A DNA stretch of 64,000 nt from Variovorax paradoxus NBRC 15149 (lineage in GTDB: Bacteria > Pseudomonadota > Gammaproteobacteria > Burkholderiales > Burkholderiaceae_C), in NCBI RefSeq assembly GCF_001591365.1, contig NZ_BCUT01000001.1:1736001-1800000 (forward strand), written 5' to 3'. The translations under genes and the position numbers were made by a program. Below, piece by piece: positions 19,309 to 28,043 of the stretch (the stretch's first letter is position 1; every line of letters starts with the position of its first letter). The notes under the pieces were generated by a model. The model saw only the letters and a program-made list of their open reading frames with translations. It did not search any database and had not been told where the DNA came from.

Positions 19309-20991
19309 CTAGTTCTTGCGCAGGGCCACCGTCGCATGGTCGGCAATGCCGACCAGGTCGAACAGCACCGCGATCAGGCGGTGGGCGTCCACGAACTGGA
19401 CGCGCTCGCCCTCGGCGTCGCGCGCCCGCACCCAGCCGAGCAGCGTGCCAGCCGCGGCCAGGTCCATGCGCAGCAGCGCGGCGCACGAGATGACGGGCGC
19501 CGTGGTGTTGCGCAGGTCGGTGTCCAGCCGCTGCAGGCTCGAATGCGCCTCGCCGCGCAGATCGCCTGCCAGCGCGGCAAAGCCGGTGTCGGTGGTGGGA
19601 AAGCTCTCCGATTCGCCATTGACCGAGAGCAGCGACCACACGGAGTTCGAACGGCTTGCCGCCGGTGCGGCCACCGAGGTGCAGGCGCCCTTGGGGTCCT
19701 GCCAGGCCGGCGGCGACACCTCGTAGGTGATGCAGTAGTTGAGCGCCACCAGTTCGAAGTCGTCGGGCATGTTCATCATGCGCAGCGCAGCCAGGTGCAG
19801 CTGCCACCAGATGTCCGGCGTGCCGCGCTCGCTGTTGGGCGTGGCCTCGGCCAGCACGGCCAGCAGTTTCGCGGCGCCGATGAAGCGCAGCTGGACCGGC
19901 GAATCGGCCCAGTGCGCAAACAGCACGCGCAGCGGCGCGGCGGCATCGGCCTCGATGGCGACCAGCGCGCGCCAGTCGAGCGTCCAGACCGAGCCGGCCT
20001 GCGACAGCGCCCGCGTGAGCTGGATCAAGCCGTCGCGCGCCAGGCGTGCCGGGCTGGCCCAGTTGGCGCCGGCCGGCGCCAGTTCTGCGAGTTCGCTGGC
20101 GGCCACCGCCTTCACGCTGCGCGCCAGTTCGTCGAACGAGACCCAGTCGGGCCCCATGCGCTTCATGCGCTGGGCATAGCGCATGCGCGCCGCGGCAAAC
20201 CTGGCGGCATCGCCGGTGGCGCGGTACAGGTCGAACAGCGTGCGCCAGCGCGCGTCGTCGCGCTCGGCGGTGGCGTGGTCGCCCTCGGCCGCCGCGCTTT
20301 CGGAGGCGAGGGCCTGGAGAAGAATGGCCTCGGCGCCGGCATCGTCGCCGTGCGCGAAGCGGATCACGGCTTCTTCGAGCGCGCCGTCGCGCGCGAGCCG
20401 CGCCGACAGCAGCGAGGTGCCGCTGGCCGCCGGGCCGCCTGCGGCGGGCGCGGCAGGCGCAGCCGCGGCAACCACCGCCGGTGCCGGCACGACGGCAGGC
20501 GCCGGCGCGGAGCCGTAGGCCGGTGCGGCAAGCAGGCTGGCCAGCTCGGCCGCGTCCACGGGCGGCGGCAGGGTCTCGGCGCCGGCATCGGGCGGCGCAT
20601 TGGACAGCACCTCGCCGTTGGGGCCGCGGCCCTTCCACCACTGCTGCGACATCTGCTCCTCGATCTCGTCGATCTTCTTGAGCGTGAGCGCGCGCCCCTC
20701 GGACTTTTCCGTGGTGCTGTTCAGGTTGAAGGAAGACGGCGTGACCGTTCCTTCGAAGGCGTGGGCGGCGGCTTCGCGCTGGCGAAGCTTGCGCAGCATG
20801 TCGAACTCGCGCCGGCGAACGAAATCGTTGCGCTGGCGCCGCTCGATCATCTCCTTGAGCATTTCGCGGCTGTAGGCCTGCTCGGGCAGCGTGGAATCCG
20901 CAGTCGCATTCAGCTCGGACCAATCCTTGAGCGGATTGCGGACGAACTTCGCCACCTTGGAAAAAAGGCGGCCCGACTCTTCCTTTGGCAT
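19309..20991 (-). CDS. STAS domain-containing protein
   Basis: The 560-residue cytoplasmic protein has no catalytic motif I recognise. Its N-terminal 150 residues are charged and helical (MLKEMIERRQRNDFVRRREF), followed by a flexible Ala/Pro stretch near 160-195. The C-terminal 95 residues resemble a STAS domain, with alternating strands and the APVISCAALLRMDLAAAGTLL core, FVDAHRLIAVLFDLVG and a final strand. STAS domains act as phospho-switches or lipid-binding partners. It lies upstream of hslV on the same strand with a 74-nt gap, so co-transcription is possible. The phosphorylatable Ser of anti-anti-sigma factors is not obvious. Family placement is moderate, function unknown. Confidence 0.8.
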   Translation of the reverse strand: MPKEESGRLFSKVAKFVRNPLKDWSELNATADSTLPEQAYSREMLKEMIERRQRNDFVRRREFDMLRKLRQREAAAHAFEGTVTPSSFNLNSTTEKSEGRALTLKKIDEIEEQMSQQWWKGRGPNGEVLSNAPPDAGAETLPPPVDAAELASLLAAPAYGSAPAPAVVPAPAVVAAAAPAAPAAGGPAASGTSLLSARLARDGALEEAVIRFAHGDDAGAEAILLQALASESAAAEGDHATAERDDARWRTLFDLYRATGDAARFAAARMRYAQRMKRMGPDWVSFDELARSVKAVAASELAELAPAGANWASPARLARDGLIQLTRALSQAGSVWTLDWRALVAIEADAAAPLRVLFAHWADSPVQLRFIGAAKLLAVLAEATPNSERGTPDIWWQLHLAALRMMNMPDDFELVALNYCITYEVSPPAWQDPKGACTSVAAPAASRSNSVWSLLSVNGESESFPTTDTGFAALAGDLRGEAHSSLQRLDTDLRNTTAPVISCAALLRMDLAAAGTLLGWVRARDAEGERVQFVDAHRLIAVLFDLVGIADHATVALRKN

Positions 20992-21036
20992 CGACGAGGT
21001 TTCGAGGCGAACAGGTTCTCTTCTTTGGCCGCTCGC

Positions 21037-22077
21037 TCAGTCCCCGAACATCTTCTGCTTGAGTTCGCGGCGCTGCTGCGCTTCGAGCGAGAGCGTGGCG
21101 GTGGGACGCGCCAGCAGGCGGCCGACGCCGATGGGTTCGCCGGTTTCGTCGCAGTAGCCGTAGTCGCCGGCATCGATGCGCTGGATCGACTGCTCGATCT
21201 TCTTGAGCAGCTTGCGCTCGCGGTCGCGCGTGCGCAGCTCGAGCGCATGCTCTTCCTCGATGGTGGCGCGGTCGGCCGGATCGGGCACCACCACGGTGTC
21301 TTCGCGCAGGTGCTCGGTGGTTTCGCCGGCGTTTTCGAGAATGCCGCGCTTGAGTTCGACCAGCTTCAGGCGGAAGAACGCCATCTGCTTTTCATTCATG
21401 TACTCGGAGTCGGGCATGGCGATCACCTCGGCATCGGTCAACTCGGCAGCCGACTTGGCTTTCCAGTTGTTGGCGAGCTTCGGGTCTTTTTTGACCGCGA
21501 CGGGAGGCGGCGGCACCAGCGCATTGGAAGGCGCCTGCGAGAACGAAGACTTGGCCGCGGTGGAAGCCACCGATTGCGGCATGGAAGGCACGGTCAGCTG
21601 CGACAGCCGGGACACGCGGCCACCTCGCGCGGGGGCGGGTGCGGCGGTCTGAGCGGGCATCGAAGGTGTCGCCGTGGCGGAAGAAGAGGCGGCAGCCGTT
21701 TTTTTCATTGGGATCGGAGGGGCAGAAGGAACGGCAGCAGTGCGGCCGACGGTTTTGGATGGCGGTTGACCCGCAACTGCAGTTTTGGTTGCACTCTTGT
21801 CCGGGGCGGATGCCACCGGCGGCGCAGCAGGCTTTGCAGGCTTGACGGGCTTCTTTGCAACGGTCGCGGCCTTGGCCGATGGCGTTGCTGGCTTCTTTGG
21901 AGCGCTTTTTGGTTTCGTGGCCGGGGCCTTTGCAGCGGAAGAACTCTTTTTTGCCGCGGGTACAGCCGGCTTTGCAGCCGCCGCTTTCTTGGCGGCGGGC
22001 TTGGTTGCTGGCGTAGCCTTGGCGGCGGGCTTCTTCACGGTGACTGGCTCCTTGAACGAACTGGAACGCGCTTTCAC
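21037..22077 (-). CDS. dksA: RNA polymerase-binding protein DksA with a Lys/Ala/Pro-rich N-terminal extension
   Basis: DksA binds the RNA polymerase secondary channel and works with ppGpp. The GTG start at 22077 is favoured by a strong GGGAGGAG at 22085-22092; it gives 346 residues against about 150 for E. coli DksA. Residues 1 to about 140 are a histone H1-like tail of Lys, Ala and Pro repeats. The DksA domain holds the coiled-coil tip motif DPADRA and ends near DAGDYGYCDETGEPIG. Only the first cysteine of the usual four-cysteine zinc finger is kept (about C309); the others are replaced in TGEPIGVG and LSLEAQ. Such Cys-poor DksA proteins are known in other proteobacteria and do not need zinc. 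Confidence 0.92.
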   Translation of the reverse strand: MKARSSSFKEPVTVKKPAAKATPATKPAAKKAAAAKPAVPAAKKSSSAAKAPATKPKSAPKKPATPSAKAATVAKKPVKPAKPAAPPVASAPDKSATKTAVAGQPPSKTVGRTAAVPSAPPIPMKKTAAASSSATATPSMPAQTAAPAPARGGRVSRLSQLTVPSMPQSVASTAAKSSFSQAPSNALVPPPPVAVKKDPKLANNWKAKSAAELTDAEVIAMPDSEYMNEKQMAFFRLKLVELKRGILENAGETTEHLREDTVVVPDPADRATIEEEHALELRTRDRERKLLKKIEQSIQRIDAGDYGYCDETGEPIGVGRLLARPTATLSLEAQQRRELKQKMFGD

Positions 22078-22265
22078 TGGGTGTCTCCTCCCAAGGGAAC
22101 CACCGCGGGTTTCAGGCCGCGCGGGCTCCACTCGTCGGAGTGCTCGCAGTGACGAACCCCGGGGTTATACCCCCGAAAGCCCGCCAGGAACCTGCGGCGC
22201 CCCGCACCGTCAACCACATCCCGCCCCATCGGACGAAGGCGTGGCTGCCGGAACAGGCGCGCGAT

Positions 22266-22271
22266 TGTATA
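22266..22271 (-). promoter_or_regulatory. Possible -10 box upstream of dksA
   Basis: TATACA on the minus strand lies about 190 nt upstream of the dksA GTG, within an AT-richer island of an otherwise GC-rich 339-nt divergent spacer. I see no convincing -35 box at the right distance, so this is a weak call. Confidence 0.3.
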
Positions 22272-22416
22272 GAGAACTCGAATCGAAGGGTGATGTGCCT
22301 GCACCCCCTTGCCTCCGGTAGCATCGCCAGCGCTGCCGGAGGGGGCAGCAAGACCTGCCGGAATCGCCGGGGGAGCGATGCAGGTCGACCTCATTCATAC
22401 AAAAGAGAAATCAATC

Positions 22417-23895
22417 TTGAGCAAAAAAGCAGTTCTGGGCGTGCTGGCTGCGGCCATCGCACTTGCCTATGGCGGCGGCACGTGGTTGGCCGGCGCAAAA
22501 GTAAAGTCCAGCTACGAAGCCGCGCTGGACGAGGTGCCGAAGCAGACTGCGCTGGTGCGCGTGGTCGAGCGCAGCTACGAACGCGGCTTCTTCGGCGCCG
22601 TCAGCACCGTGACGATCGAGCTCGGCTGCGCAGCCGATGCTGCCGCCGCGGTGCAGGTGCCTGCCGCCAAGCCCGGCGAGGAAGAGGATGAGGAAGAAGT
22701 GGAGCAAGCCGCCACGCCCTTCAAGGCGGTGCGCATCACCTTCCGCGACACCATCCGCCACGGCCCGCTGGCCGGTGGCACGCTGGCGGCGGCCACCATC
22801 GACAGCGAACTGGTGTTCGACGTGAAGGGCCAGGCCAAGGCCGAGCAGATCTTCGGCAAGGCCAAGCCCCTGACGGCGCACACCAAGGTGGCGTTCGACG
22901 GCGGCTACACCACCGACCTGGCGGTGGCGCCCGCCAGCCTGGCCGAGGAAGGCAAGGCCCGCTTCGCCTGGCAGGGCGCGCAGGTCCGCGCCGAGATGAA
23001 CGGCGCCCGCACCCACGTGCGCTACGAACTGGCGATGCCGGGGCTGGATGTCAGCGATGCGCGCACCGGCGCCACGCTCAAGATGGGCAAGCTGGCCGGC
23101 AAGGCCGACATGGACAAGAGCGAGGGCTGGGTCCTGGCCACGGGCAAGACCGAGGCCCGGCTCGACAGCCTCGAATTTGCGGCTCCCAAGGGTCTGGGCG
23201 GCGCCGCCGGCGGCGAAGGCAAGGCCCTGCCGGCGGTGCTGCTGCAGAACATCGACATGCTCGCCGAAGCCAGCATCGCGGACGGGCTCTACGCATCGAC
23301 CGGCACGGTCAAGGGCACCGGCAAGATCGGCGACACCAAGATCGACAAGTTCGAGATGAGCAGCGGCGGACGCCGCATCCACGCCGCCGGCTACAAGAAG
23401 CTGGCCGATGCCTGGATGCAGTCGAGCGCCGCGAACGGCTGCGGCAAGGGCGGCAACAAGGCCTCGCAGGCGGCCATGAAGGTGCTGTTCGACCAGTTGG
23501 CGCCCGACCTCAAGGCCATGGCCAAGTACAGCCCCGAATTCGGGCTCGACAGGATGCTGGTCGAAATCGGCGGCAAGCGCGGCGAGCTCAGCTACACGGC
23601 CGGCATGGCCGGCGTCACCGACGAAGACCTGCAGGCGCCCGGCATGGCGCTGCTCATGAAGCGCGGCGTGCTCAAGGCCAGCGCGCGGCTGCCGATGCAG
23701 TGGCTGGAGCAGATGGCCGCCGCCGGCGCCGGCAGCGGCCAGACGCCGCCGCCCGAGATGATGGCGGGGCTGGTCGAGCAAGGCGAGGAAAAGGGCTTCG
23801 TCAAGCGCGACGGCGGTGACGTGACCGCGCAGATCGAATATGCCGAAGGCAGCCTGAAGCTCAACGGCAAGCCGCTGGGCGCGCCGGGCCGGTAA
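22417..23895 (+). CDS. YdgA-like DUF945 family protein
   Basis: This family is made of exported or membrane-anchored proteins of unknown role. From the TTG at 22417 the product has 492 residues and starts MSKKAVLGVLAAAIALAYGG, a Lys-led signal anchor at about residues 5-22, then YERGFFGAVSTVTIEL, which is the family's typical early motif. Most of the rest is beta-rich with many Gly and Lys residues. An in-frame ATG at 22378 is an alternative start, but its purine run is only 2 nt away from the codon, while AGAG precedes the TTG at a usual distance. It is divergent from dksA. Confidence 0.85.
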   Translation: MSKKAVLGVLAAAIALAYGGGTWLAGAKVKSSYEAALDEVPKQTALVRVVERSYERGFFGAVSTVTIELGCAADAAAAVQVPAAKPGEEEDEEEVEQAATPFKAVRITFRDTIRHGPLAGGTLAAATIDSELVFDVKGQAKAEQIFGKAKPLTAHTKVAFDGGYTTDLAVAPASLAEEGKARFAWQGAQVRAEMNGARTHVRYELAMPGLDVSDARTGATLKMGKLAGKADMDKSEGWVLATGKTEARLDSLEFAAPKGLGGAAGGEGKALPAVLLQNIDMLAEASIADGLYASTGTVKGTGKIGDTKIDKFEMSSGGRRIHAAGYKKLADAWMQSSAANGCGKGGNKASQAAMKVLFDQLAPDLKAMAKYSPEFGLDRMLVEIGGKRGELSYTAGMAGVTDEDLQAPGMALLMKRGVLKASARLPMQWLEQMAAAGAGSGQTPPPEMMAGLVEQGEEKGFVKRDGGDVTAQIEYAEGSLKLNGKPLGAPGR

Positions 23896-23900
23896 TTCCT

Positions 23901-24007
23901 CCCTCCCCTTCGGGGGAGGGCCGGGGTGGGGGCACGGCAGCCCAAAAAAAGCACGGCGCCTGATCGGTGGCCTGCCCCCATCCCCGCCTTCCCCCGGCGG
24001 GGGAAGG
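23901..24007. repeat. Paired G/C-rich inverted repeats between convergent genes
   Basis: CCCTCCCC-TTCG-GGGGAGGG (23901-23920) is an 8-bp stem with a UUCG-type loop, and CCTTCCCCC-GGC-GGGGGAAGG (23987-24007) is a 9-bp stem. Between them GCCGGGGTGGGGGCA and TGCCCCCATCCCCG are near-complementary, so the whole 107 nt can also fold into one large structure. It separates the convergent ends of the DUF945 and CobW genes. This looks like a dispersed REP-type intergenic element that doubles as a bidirectional terminator. Confidence 0.6.
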
Positions 24008-24021
24008 AGCAAGTCAGGGCC

Positions 24022-25071
24022 TCAGACCAGGCACTGCTCGAGCCCCTGCTCGAGAATTTCGCGCGGCAGCTCGATGCCGATGAACACCATGCGGCTCTGG
24101 CGGGCTTCGTCCTTGCCCCATTCCGGGCCCAGGTCGCTGCCCATCAGCTGGTGCACGCCCTGGAAGATCACCTTGCGCTCGGTGCCCTTCATGTTCAGCA
24201 CGCCCTTGTAGCGCAGCATGCGCGGGCCGTAGATGTTGACGATGGCGCCCAGGAAGTCTTCCAGCTTGGCCGGGTCGAAGGGCCGGTCGGCCTTGTAGAC
24301 GAAGCTCTTGACGTCGTCATCGGTGTGGTGGTGGTGGCCGTGGCCCTCGTGCTTGTGCGAGGGGTGGTCGCAATGCTCGCCATGCGCGTGGTCGTGGTCG
24401 TGATGGTCTTCTTCTTCCTTGAGGAAGTCGGGGTCGATGTCGAGCTTGGCGTTCAGGTTGAAGCCGCGCAGGTCGAAGATGTCCTTGAGCGGCACGTCGC
24501 CGAAATGCGCCTTCTGCTGCGGCGCGCGCGGGTTCATGTGCTTGAGGCGGTGGATGAGCGCCTCGGTTTCCTCGGCCGACACCAGTTCGCTCTTGCTGAT
24601 GAAGATCTGGTCGGCAAAACCCACCTGGCGGCGCGCCTCCTGGCGGTCGTTGAGCTGCTGCGGCGCATGCTTGGCGTCGACCAGCGTCAGGATGGAGTCG
24701 AGCAGGTAGCTCTCGGCGATCTCGTCGTCCATGAAGAAGGTCTGCGCCACCGGGCCGGGGTCGGCCAGGCCGGTGGTCTCGATCACCACGCGGTCGAAGT
24801 CGAGCAGGCCCTGGCGCTTCTTGGCGGCCAAGAGCTGCAGCGCCTCGCGCAGGTCTTCGCGGATGGTGCAGCAGACGCAGCCGTTGCTCATCTGCACGAT
24901 CTGCTCCTTCGATTCGGTCACGAGGATGTCGCTGTCGATGTTCTCTTCGCCGAACTCGTTTTCGATCACCGCGATCTTCTGGCCATGGGCCTCGGTCAGG
25001 ATGCGCTTGAGCAGCGTGGTCTTGCCCGAGCCCAGGAAGCCGGTGAGGATGGTGGCGGGAATGAGGGCCAT
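24022..25071 (-). CDS. CobW/COG0523 family GTP-binding metal chaperone
   Basis: COG0523 GTPases insert or deliver metals such as zinc or cobalt to target proteins. The 349-residue protein has the Walker A motif GFLGSGKTTLL at about 11-21, the metal-binding GCVCC motif in SNGCVCCTIREDL, and a VIETTGLADPGP switch. Between the two domains, near residues 220-257, lies a His/Asp-rich segment (HDHDHAHGEHCDH and following His runs) likely to bind metal. The C-terminal CobW_C domain ends with GIELPREILEQGLEQ. No zinc-responsive site is evident upstream. The metal is not determined from sequence. Confidence 0.93.
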   Translation of the reverse strand: MALIPATILTGFLGSGKTTLLKRILTEAHGQKIAVIENEFGEENIDSDILVTESKEQIVQMSNGCVCCTIREDLREALQLLAAKKRQGLLDFDRVVIETTGLADPGPVAQTFFMDDEIAESYLLDSILTLVDAKHAPQQLNDRQEARRQVGFADQIFISKSELVSAEETEALIHRLKHMNPRAPQQKAHFGDVPLKDIFDLRGFNLNAKLDIDPDFLKEEEDHHDHDHAHGEHCDHPSHKHEGHGHHHHTDDDVKSFVYKADRPFDPAKLEDFLGAIVNIYGPRMLRYKGVLNMKGTERKVIFQGVHQLMGSDLGPEWGKDEARQSRMVFIGIELPREILEQGLEQCLV

Positions 25072-25156
25072 GGTGTGCTCCGGAAGCGGAAAACAGGAAG
25101 AAAAAGGGGATGGGCCGGCAGTTTAGCCAATGCCACTCAGTTGCGTTGGCGCGGGG

Positions 25157-26377
25157 TCAAGCGGGTTTTCTCACCACCACCAGGCCCTTGAGGTACTCGC
25201 CTTCGGGAAACTCGATGGTCATCGGATGGTCGGGCGCGGCGCCCAGCCGTTCGCTGATGTAGCCGTCCACTTGCGCATCGATGCCGGCCGAAGCCACGAT
25301 CTTGTGGAAAAGATCGGCGCTGATGCCGCCCGAGCACGAAAAGGTCAGCAGCACGCCGCCGGGCTCCAGCAGCTTGAGCGCGAGGCGGTTGATGTCCTTG
25401 TAGGCGCGCGCGGCGCGCTCGGCATGGGCGGCCGTGGGCGCGAACTTGGGCGGATCGAGCACGATGGCGTCGAATGTTCGGCCCTGCTCGATGAATTCGC
25501 GCAGCACGGTGTTGACGTTGGCGTCCAGGAATTCCGTCTTCAGGCCCGAACCCTCGGCGCCGAAGCCATTCAGCGCCAGGTGCGCGCGCGCCCGCTCGAG
25601 CGCCGGCTGCGACGAATCGACCGACACCAGCTCGGCGCCCTCCACTGCGCCGGCCGCCCGCAGGCCTGCGAGCGCGGCCACCGTGAAGCCGCCGGTGTAG
25701 CAAAAGCAGTTGAGCACGCGCCGGAAGCGCCGATGCTGCGCGAGCTCGGCAAAGCGCTGGCGGCTGTCGCGCTGGTCGAGGTAGAAGCCGGTCTTGTGGC
25801 CGGTGGCGATGTCGAGCGAAAGCTGCCAGCCGTGCTCGCGGATCGTGATCTCGGTGGCGCCCTCCCCGCGCAGCCAGCCCGTGACCGGCTTGAGGCCCTC
25901 GCGTTCGCGGCCGCTGGCGTCGGAGCGCTCGTAGAGCTTGTGCAGGCCGGTTGCCGCAAGCAGCGCATCGGCAATCGCGGCCTTCCAGCGCTCGACGCCG
26001 GCCGACAGGAACTGCGCGACCAGCGTGTCGCCGTAGCGGTCGACGATCAGGCCCGGCAGCCCATCGGCCTCGCCGTGGACCAGCCGGACACCGTCGCTCT
26101 GCAGGTCGAAAAGCGTCCTGGCCGCCACCGCGCGGGCGCACACCGAGGCCAGGAAGGCGGCATCGATGCGCTGCGTTTCGACAAAGCTCCAGGCCCGCGC
26201 GCGGATCTTGGACACCGGGCTGAAGGCGGCCCAGGCCAGGAAGGCGCCGTCATGGGATTCGACGCGCACCGTCTCGCCCGAATCGGCACCGCCGCGTGCG
26301 ATGGCGGATTCGAAGATCCAGGGATGGCGGCGCTGCAGCGAGCGCTCCTTGCCGGGCTTGAGGCGGAGGGTTTTCAT
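25157..26377 (-). CDS. rlmI: Class I SAM-dependent rRNA methyltransferase (RlmI-like)
   Basis: RlmI makes 5-methylcytosine at C1962 of 23S rRNA. The 406-residue protein starts with a PUA domain (KPGKERSLQRRHPWIFESAI), a middle EEHD-like domain with VHGEADGLPGLIVDRYGD, and a Rossmann methyltransferase domain with LNCFCYTGGFTVAAL, VSVDSSQPALERA and IVLDPPKFAP, followed by FSCSGG where the catalytic cysteine is expected. Length and order fit. The exact target base is taken from family similarity. It begins 1 nt after the xerC stop on the same strand. Confidence 0.9.
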   Translation of the reverse strand: MKTLRLKPGKERSLQRRHPWIFESAIARGGADSGETVRVESHDGAFLAWAAFSPVSKIRARAWSFVETQRIDAAFLASVCARAVAARTLFDLQSDGVRLVHGEADGLPGLIVDRYGDTLVAQFLSAGVERWKAAIADALLAATGLHKLYERSDASGREREGLKPVTGWLRGEGATEITIREHGWQLSLDIATGHKTGFYLDQRDSRQRFAELAQHRRFRRVLNCFCYTGGFTVAALAGLRAAGAVEGAELVSVDSSQPALERARAHLALNGFGAEGSGLKTEFLDANVNTVLREFIEQGRTFDAIVLDPPKFAPTAAHAERAARAYKDINRLALKLLEPGGVLLTFSCSGGISADLFHKIVASAGIDAQVDGYISERLGAAPDHPMTIEFPEGEYLKGLVVVRKPA

Positions 26378-27430
26378 TTATTTGGTTGGCTTGTTGTCGT
26401 CGTTCTTCGGCTTGGCGCGTGTGCCCTCGGGCCGCGGCTGCGCGCGCGTGCCCTCGGGGCGCGCCTGCGCGCGCGGATGTGCCGCGTCATACACCTTGGC
26501 CAGGTGCTGGAAGTCCAGCCGCGTATAGACCTGCGTGGTGGCGATGTTGGCGTGGCCCAGCAGTTCCTGCACCGCGCGCAGGTCGCTGCTCGACTGCAGC
26601 ACATGGCTTGCGAACGAATGCCGCAGCATGTGCGGATGCACGGGCGCCGCAAGGCCGGCCTTGAGGCTGCGCTCGCGCAGCAGCTTCCACACCGCCTGCG
26701 AGGACATGCGCACGCCCTTGGCGCTGATGAAGAGCGCCGCCGCGCCCGCCGGGTCGCGCAGCGCGGCCGTCGACAGCGCCGCACAATCGCCGCGCACCGC
26801 GAACCAGTCGCGCAGCGCCTCGGCCGCCTTGCTGCCGATCGGCACGATGCGCCGCTTGCTGCCCTTGCCGAGCACGTTGGCTTCCAGCGCGTCGAGGTCG
26901 ACCCAGCCGCGGGCGGTGCTGCTGGCGCGCGCATCGAGGCCGGTGAGCTCGCTCACGCGCAAGCCGCAGCCGTAGAGCACCTCGACGATGGCGCCGTCGC
27001 GCGCCTCGGTCCAGGGGTCGGCCTCGGGGTCGTAGAGTTCGGCGAGCCGCACCGCGTCGTCGACCGCCAGCGCCTTGGGCAGCGGCCGCGCGGCCTTGGG
27101 CGCATGCACGTCCTTCACGGGGTTGAAGCCCACCAGCCCCTCGTTGCCGAGCCAGCGGTAGAAGCTGCGCCAGCACGAGAGCACCAGCGCAATGCCGCGC
27201 GGCTCGCGTCCCGCGCCGTGCAGCTGCGCCATCCAGCGCCGGATGTGCGCGGTCTGCACGCGGTCGAGCGGGAGCCCGGCCTCGGCGGCGTTGGCCGCGA
27301 GCGCCTGCAGGTGGATGGCGTAGAGCTCGACCGTGCGCGCCGCCAGCCGGCGCTCGACGCGCACATGCTCCAGGTACTTGTCGACCCAGCCGGTCCCCGC
27401 CGTCTCAGTGGAGGTAGCCATTGAACGCAT
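26378..27430 (-). CDS. xerC: Tyrosine recombinase XerC
   Basis: XerC resolves chromosome dimers at dif with XerD. The 350-residue integrase has the SAM-like N-domain and the catalytic set: Arg158 in CGLRVSELTG, the lysine of GKGSKRR, H277-R280 in HPHMLRHSF, H293 in LGHANI and the tyrosine nucleophile near 302 in TTQVYTRLDF. The C-terminal tail after the catalytic domain is unusual: it holds two near-identical RPEGTRA repeats and ends in a Lys/Asn/Asp-rich tail. An ATG three codons in (27421) is an alternative start. The 5' end overlaps the upstream ydcF-like gene by 17-26 nt. Confidence 0.93.
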   Translation of the reverse strand: MRSMATSTETAGTGWVDKYLEHVRVERRLAARTVELYAIHLQALAANAAEAGLPLDRVQTAHIRRWMAQLHGAGREPRGIALVLSCWRSFYRWLGNEGLVGFNPVKDVHAPKAARPLPKALAVDDAVRLAELYDPEADPWTEARDGAIVEVLYGCGLRVSELTGLDARASSTARGWVDLDALEANVLGKGSKRRIVPIGSKAAEALRDWFAVRGDCAALSTAALRDPAGAAALFISAKGVRMSSQAVWKLLRERSLKAGLAAPVHPHMLRHSFASHVLQSSSDLRAVQELLGHANIATTQVYTRLDFQHLAKVYDAAHPRAQARPEGTRAQPRPEGTRAKPKNDDNKPTK

Positions 27431-28043
27431 TGTTCACGACAGCCAGAGGCTCGCGCAACGCACCCTTGAAAACCATGCCCCAGCGGCGCCAGCAGCGCGT
27501 GCTCGCTGCCGCGTACTGCACGTCGAAGTCCTTGTCGAAACCGCTGGCCCGCGCGAGGCGCTCCACGCGCCACAGGTGGTAGGGCTCCGACACCACGATC
27601 ACGCCATGGATGCCGGCCGCCTTCAGCAGCGGACGCGACATCGCAAGATTCAGGCGCGTCGAGGTCGATGCCGGCTCCAGCAGCAGCGGCCCGGCGTAGC
27701 CCTGGGCGCGCGCATGCCGCTGCATCACCTCGGCCTCGATGCGGCCGTCTTCCTTGTCGACGCCGCCCGACAGCACGAGCTGCTTCGCGAGGCCCGCATC
27801 GGCCAGCGCGATGGCGGCATCGACCCGGCCCGTCAGGCAGGGATTGGGCTTGCCATCGAGGAAGGCGCGGTTGCCCAGGACCAGCGCGGCGTCGGCCGGC
27901 CGCCCGGGCGGGTTGGCCAGCGCCTCGGCCGCGCGCCGCCAGATGACGAGGGCAATGACAAGGTAGGCCAGCAGTCCGGCCAGCAGCACCGTCCACAGCA
28001 CGGGCCGCACGGCGGCCCGCCAGGACCGGCGCTGCCCGCTCAA
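27405..28043 (-). CDS. YdcF/SanA family DUF218 protein
   Basis: DUF218 proteins are membrane-anchored and often linked to envelope integrity or vancomycin resistance, with no settled reaction. From the TTG at 28043 the product has 212 residues, with one membrane segment at about 14-32 and then DAALVLGNRAFLDGKPN, VLSGGVDKEDGRIEAEVM, EPASTSTRLNLAMS and VSEPYHLWRVERLARASG, which follow the family pattern. The TTG overlaps the DUF484 stop codon as TTGA, suggesting coupled translation; no better ATG lies in frame nearby. A GTG slightly downstream is also possible. Confidence 0.8.
   Translation of the reverse strand: MSGQRRSWRAAVRPVLWTVLLAGLLAYLVIALVIWRRAAEALANPPGRPADAALVLGNRAFLDGKPNPCLTGRVDAAIALADAGLAKQLVLSGGVDKEDGRIEAEVMQRHARAQGYAGPLLLEPASTSTRLNLAMSRPLLKAAGIHGVIVVSEPYHLWRVERLARASGFDKDFDVQYAAASTRCWRRWGMVFKGALREPLAVVNNAFNGYLH

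Noticed and set aside
19336..22152. Very long plus-strand open frame over the STAS and dksA genes
   Set aside because: Same biased composition, spans two genes and their spacer on the other strand, and matches no protein family.
24290..24420. His/Asp codon repeats in the CobW gene as a tandem DNA repeat or CRISPR-like array
   Set aside because: Units are irregular and in frame, encoding the metal-binding loop usual for COG0523 proteins; no spacers are present.
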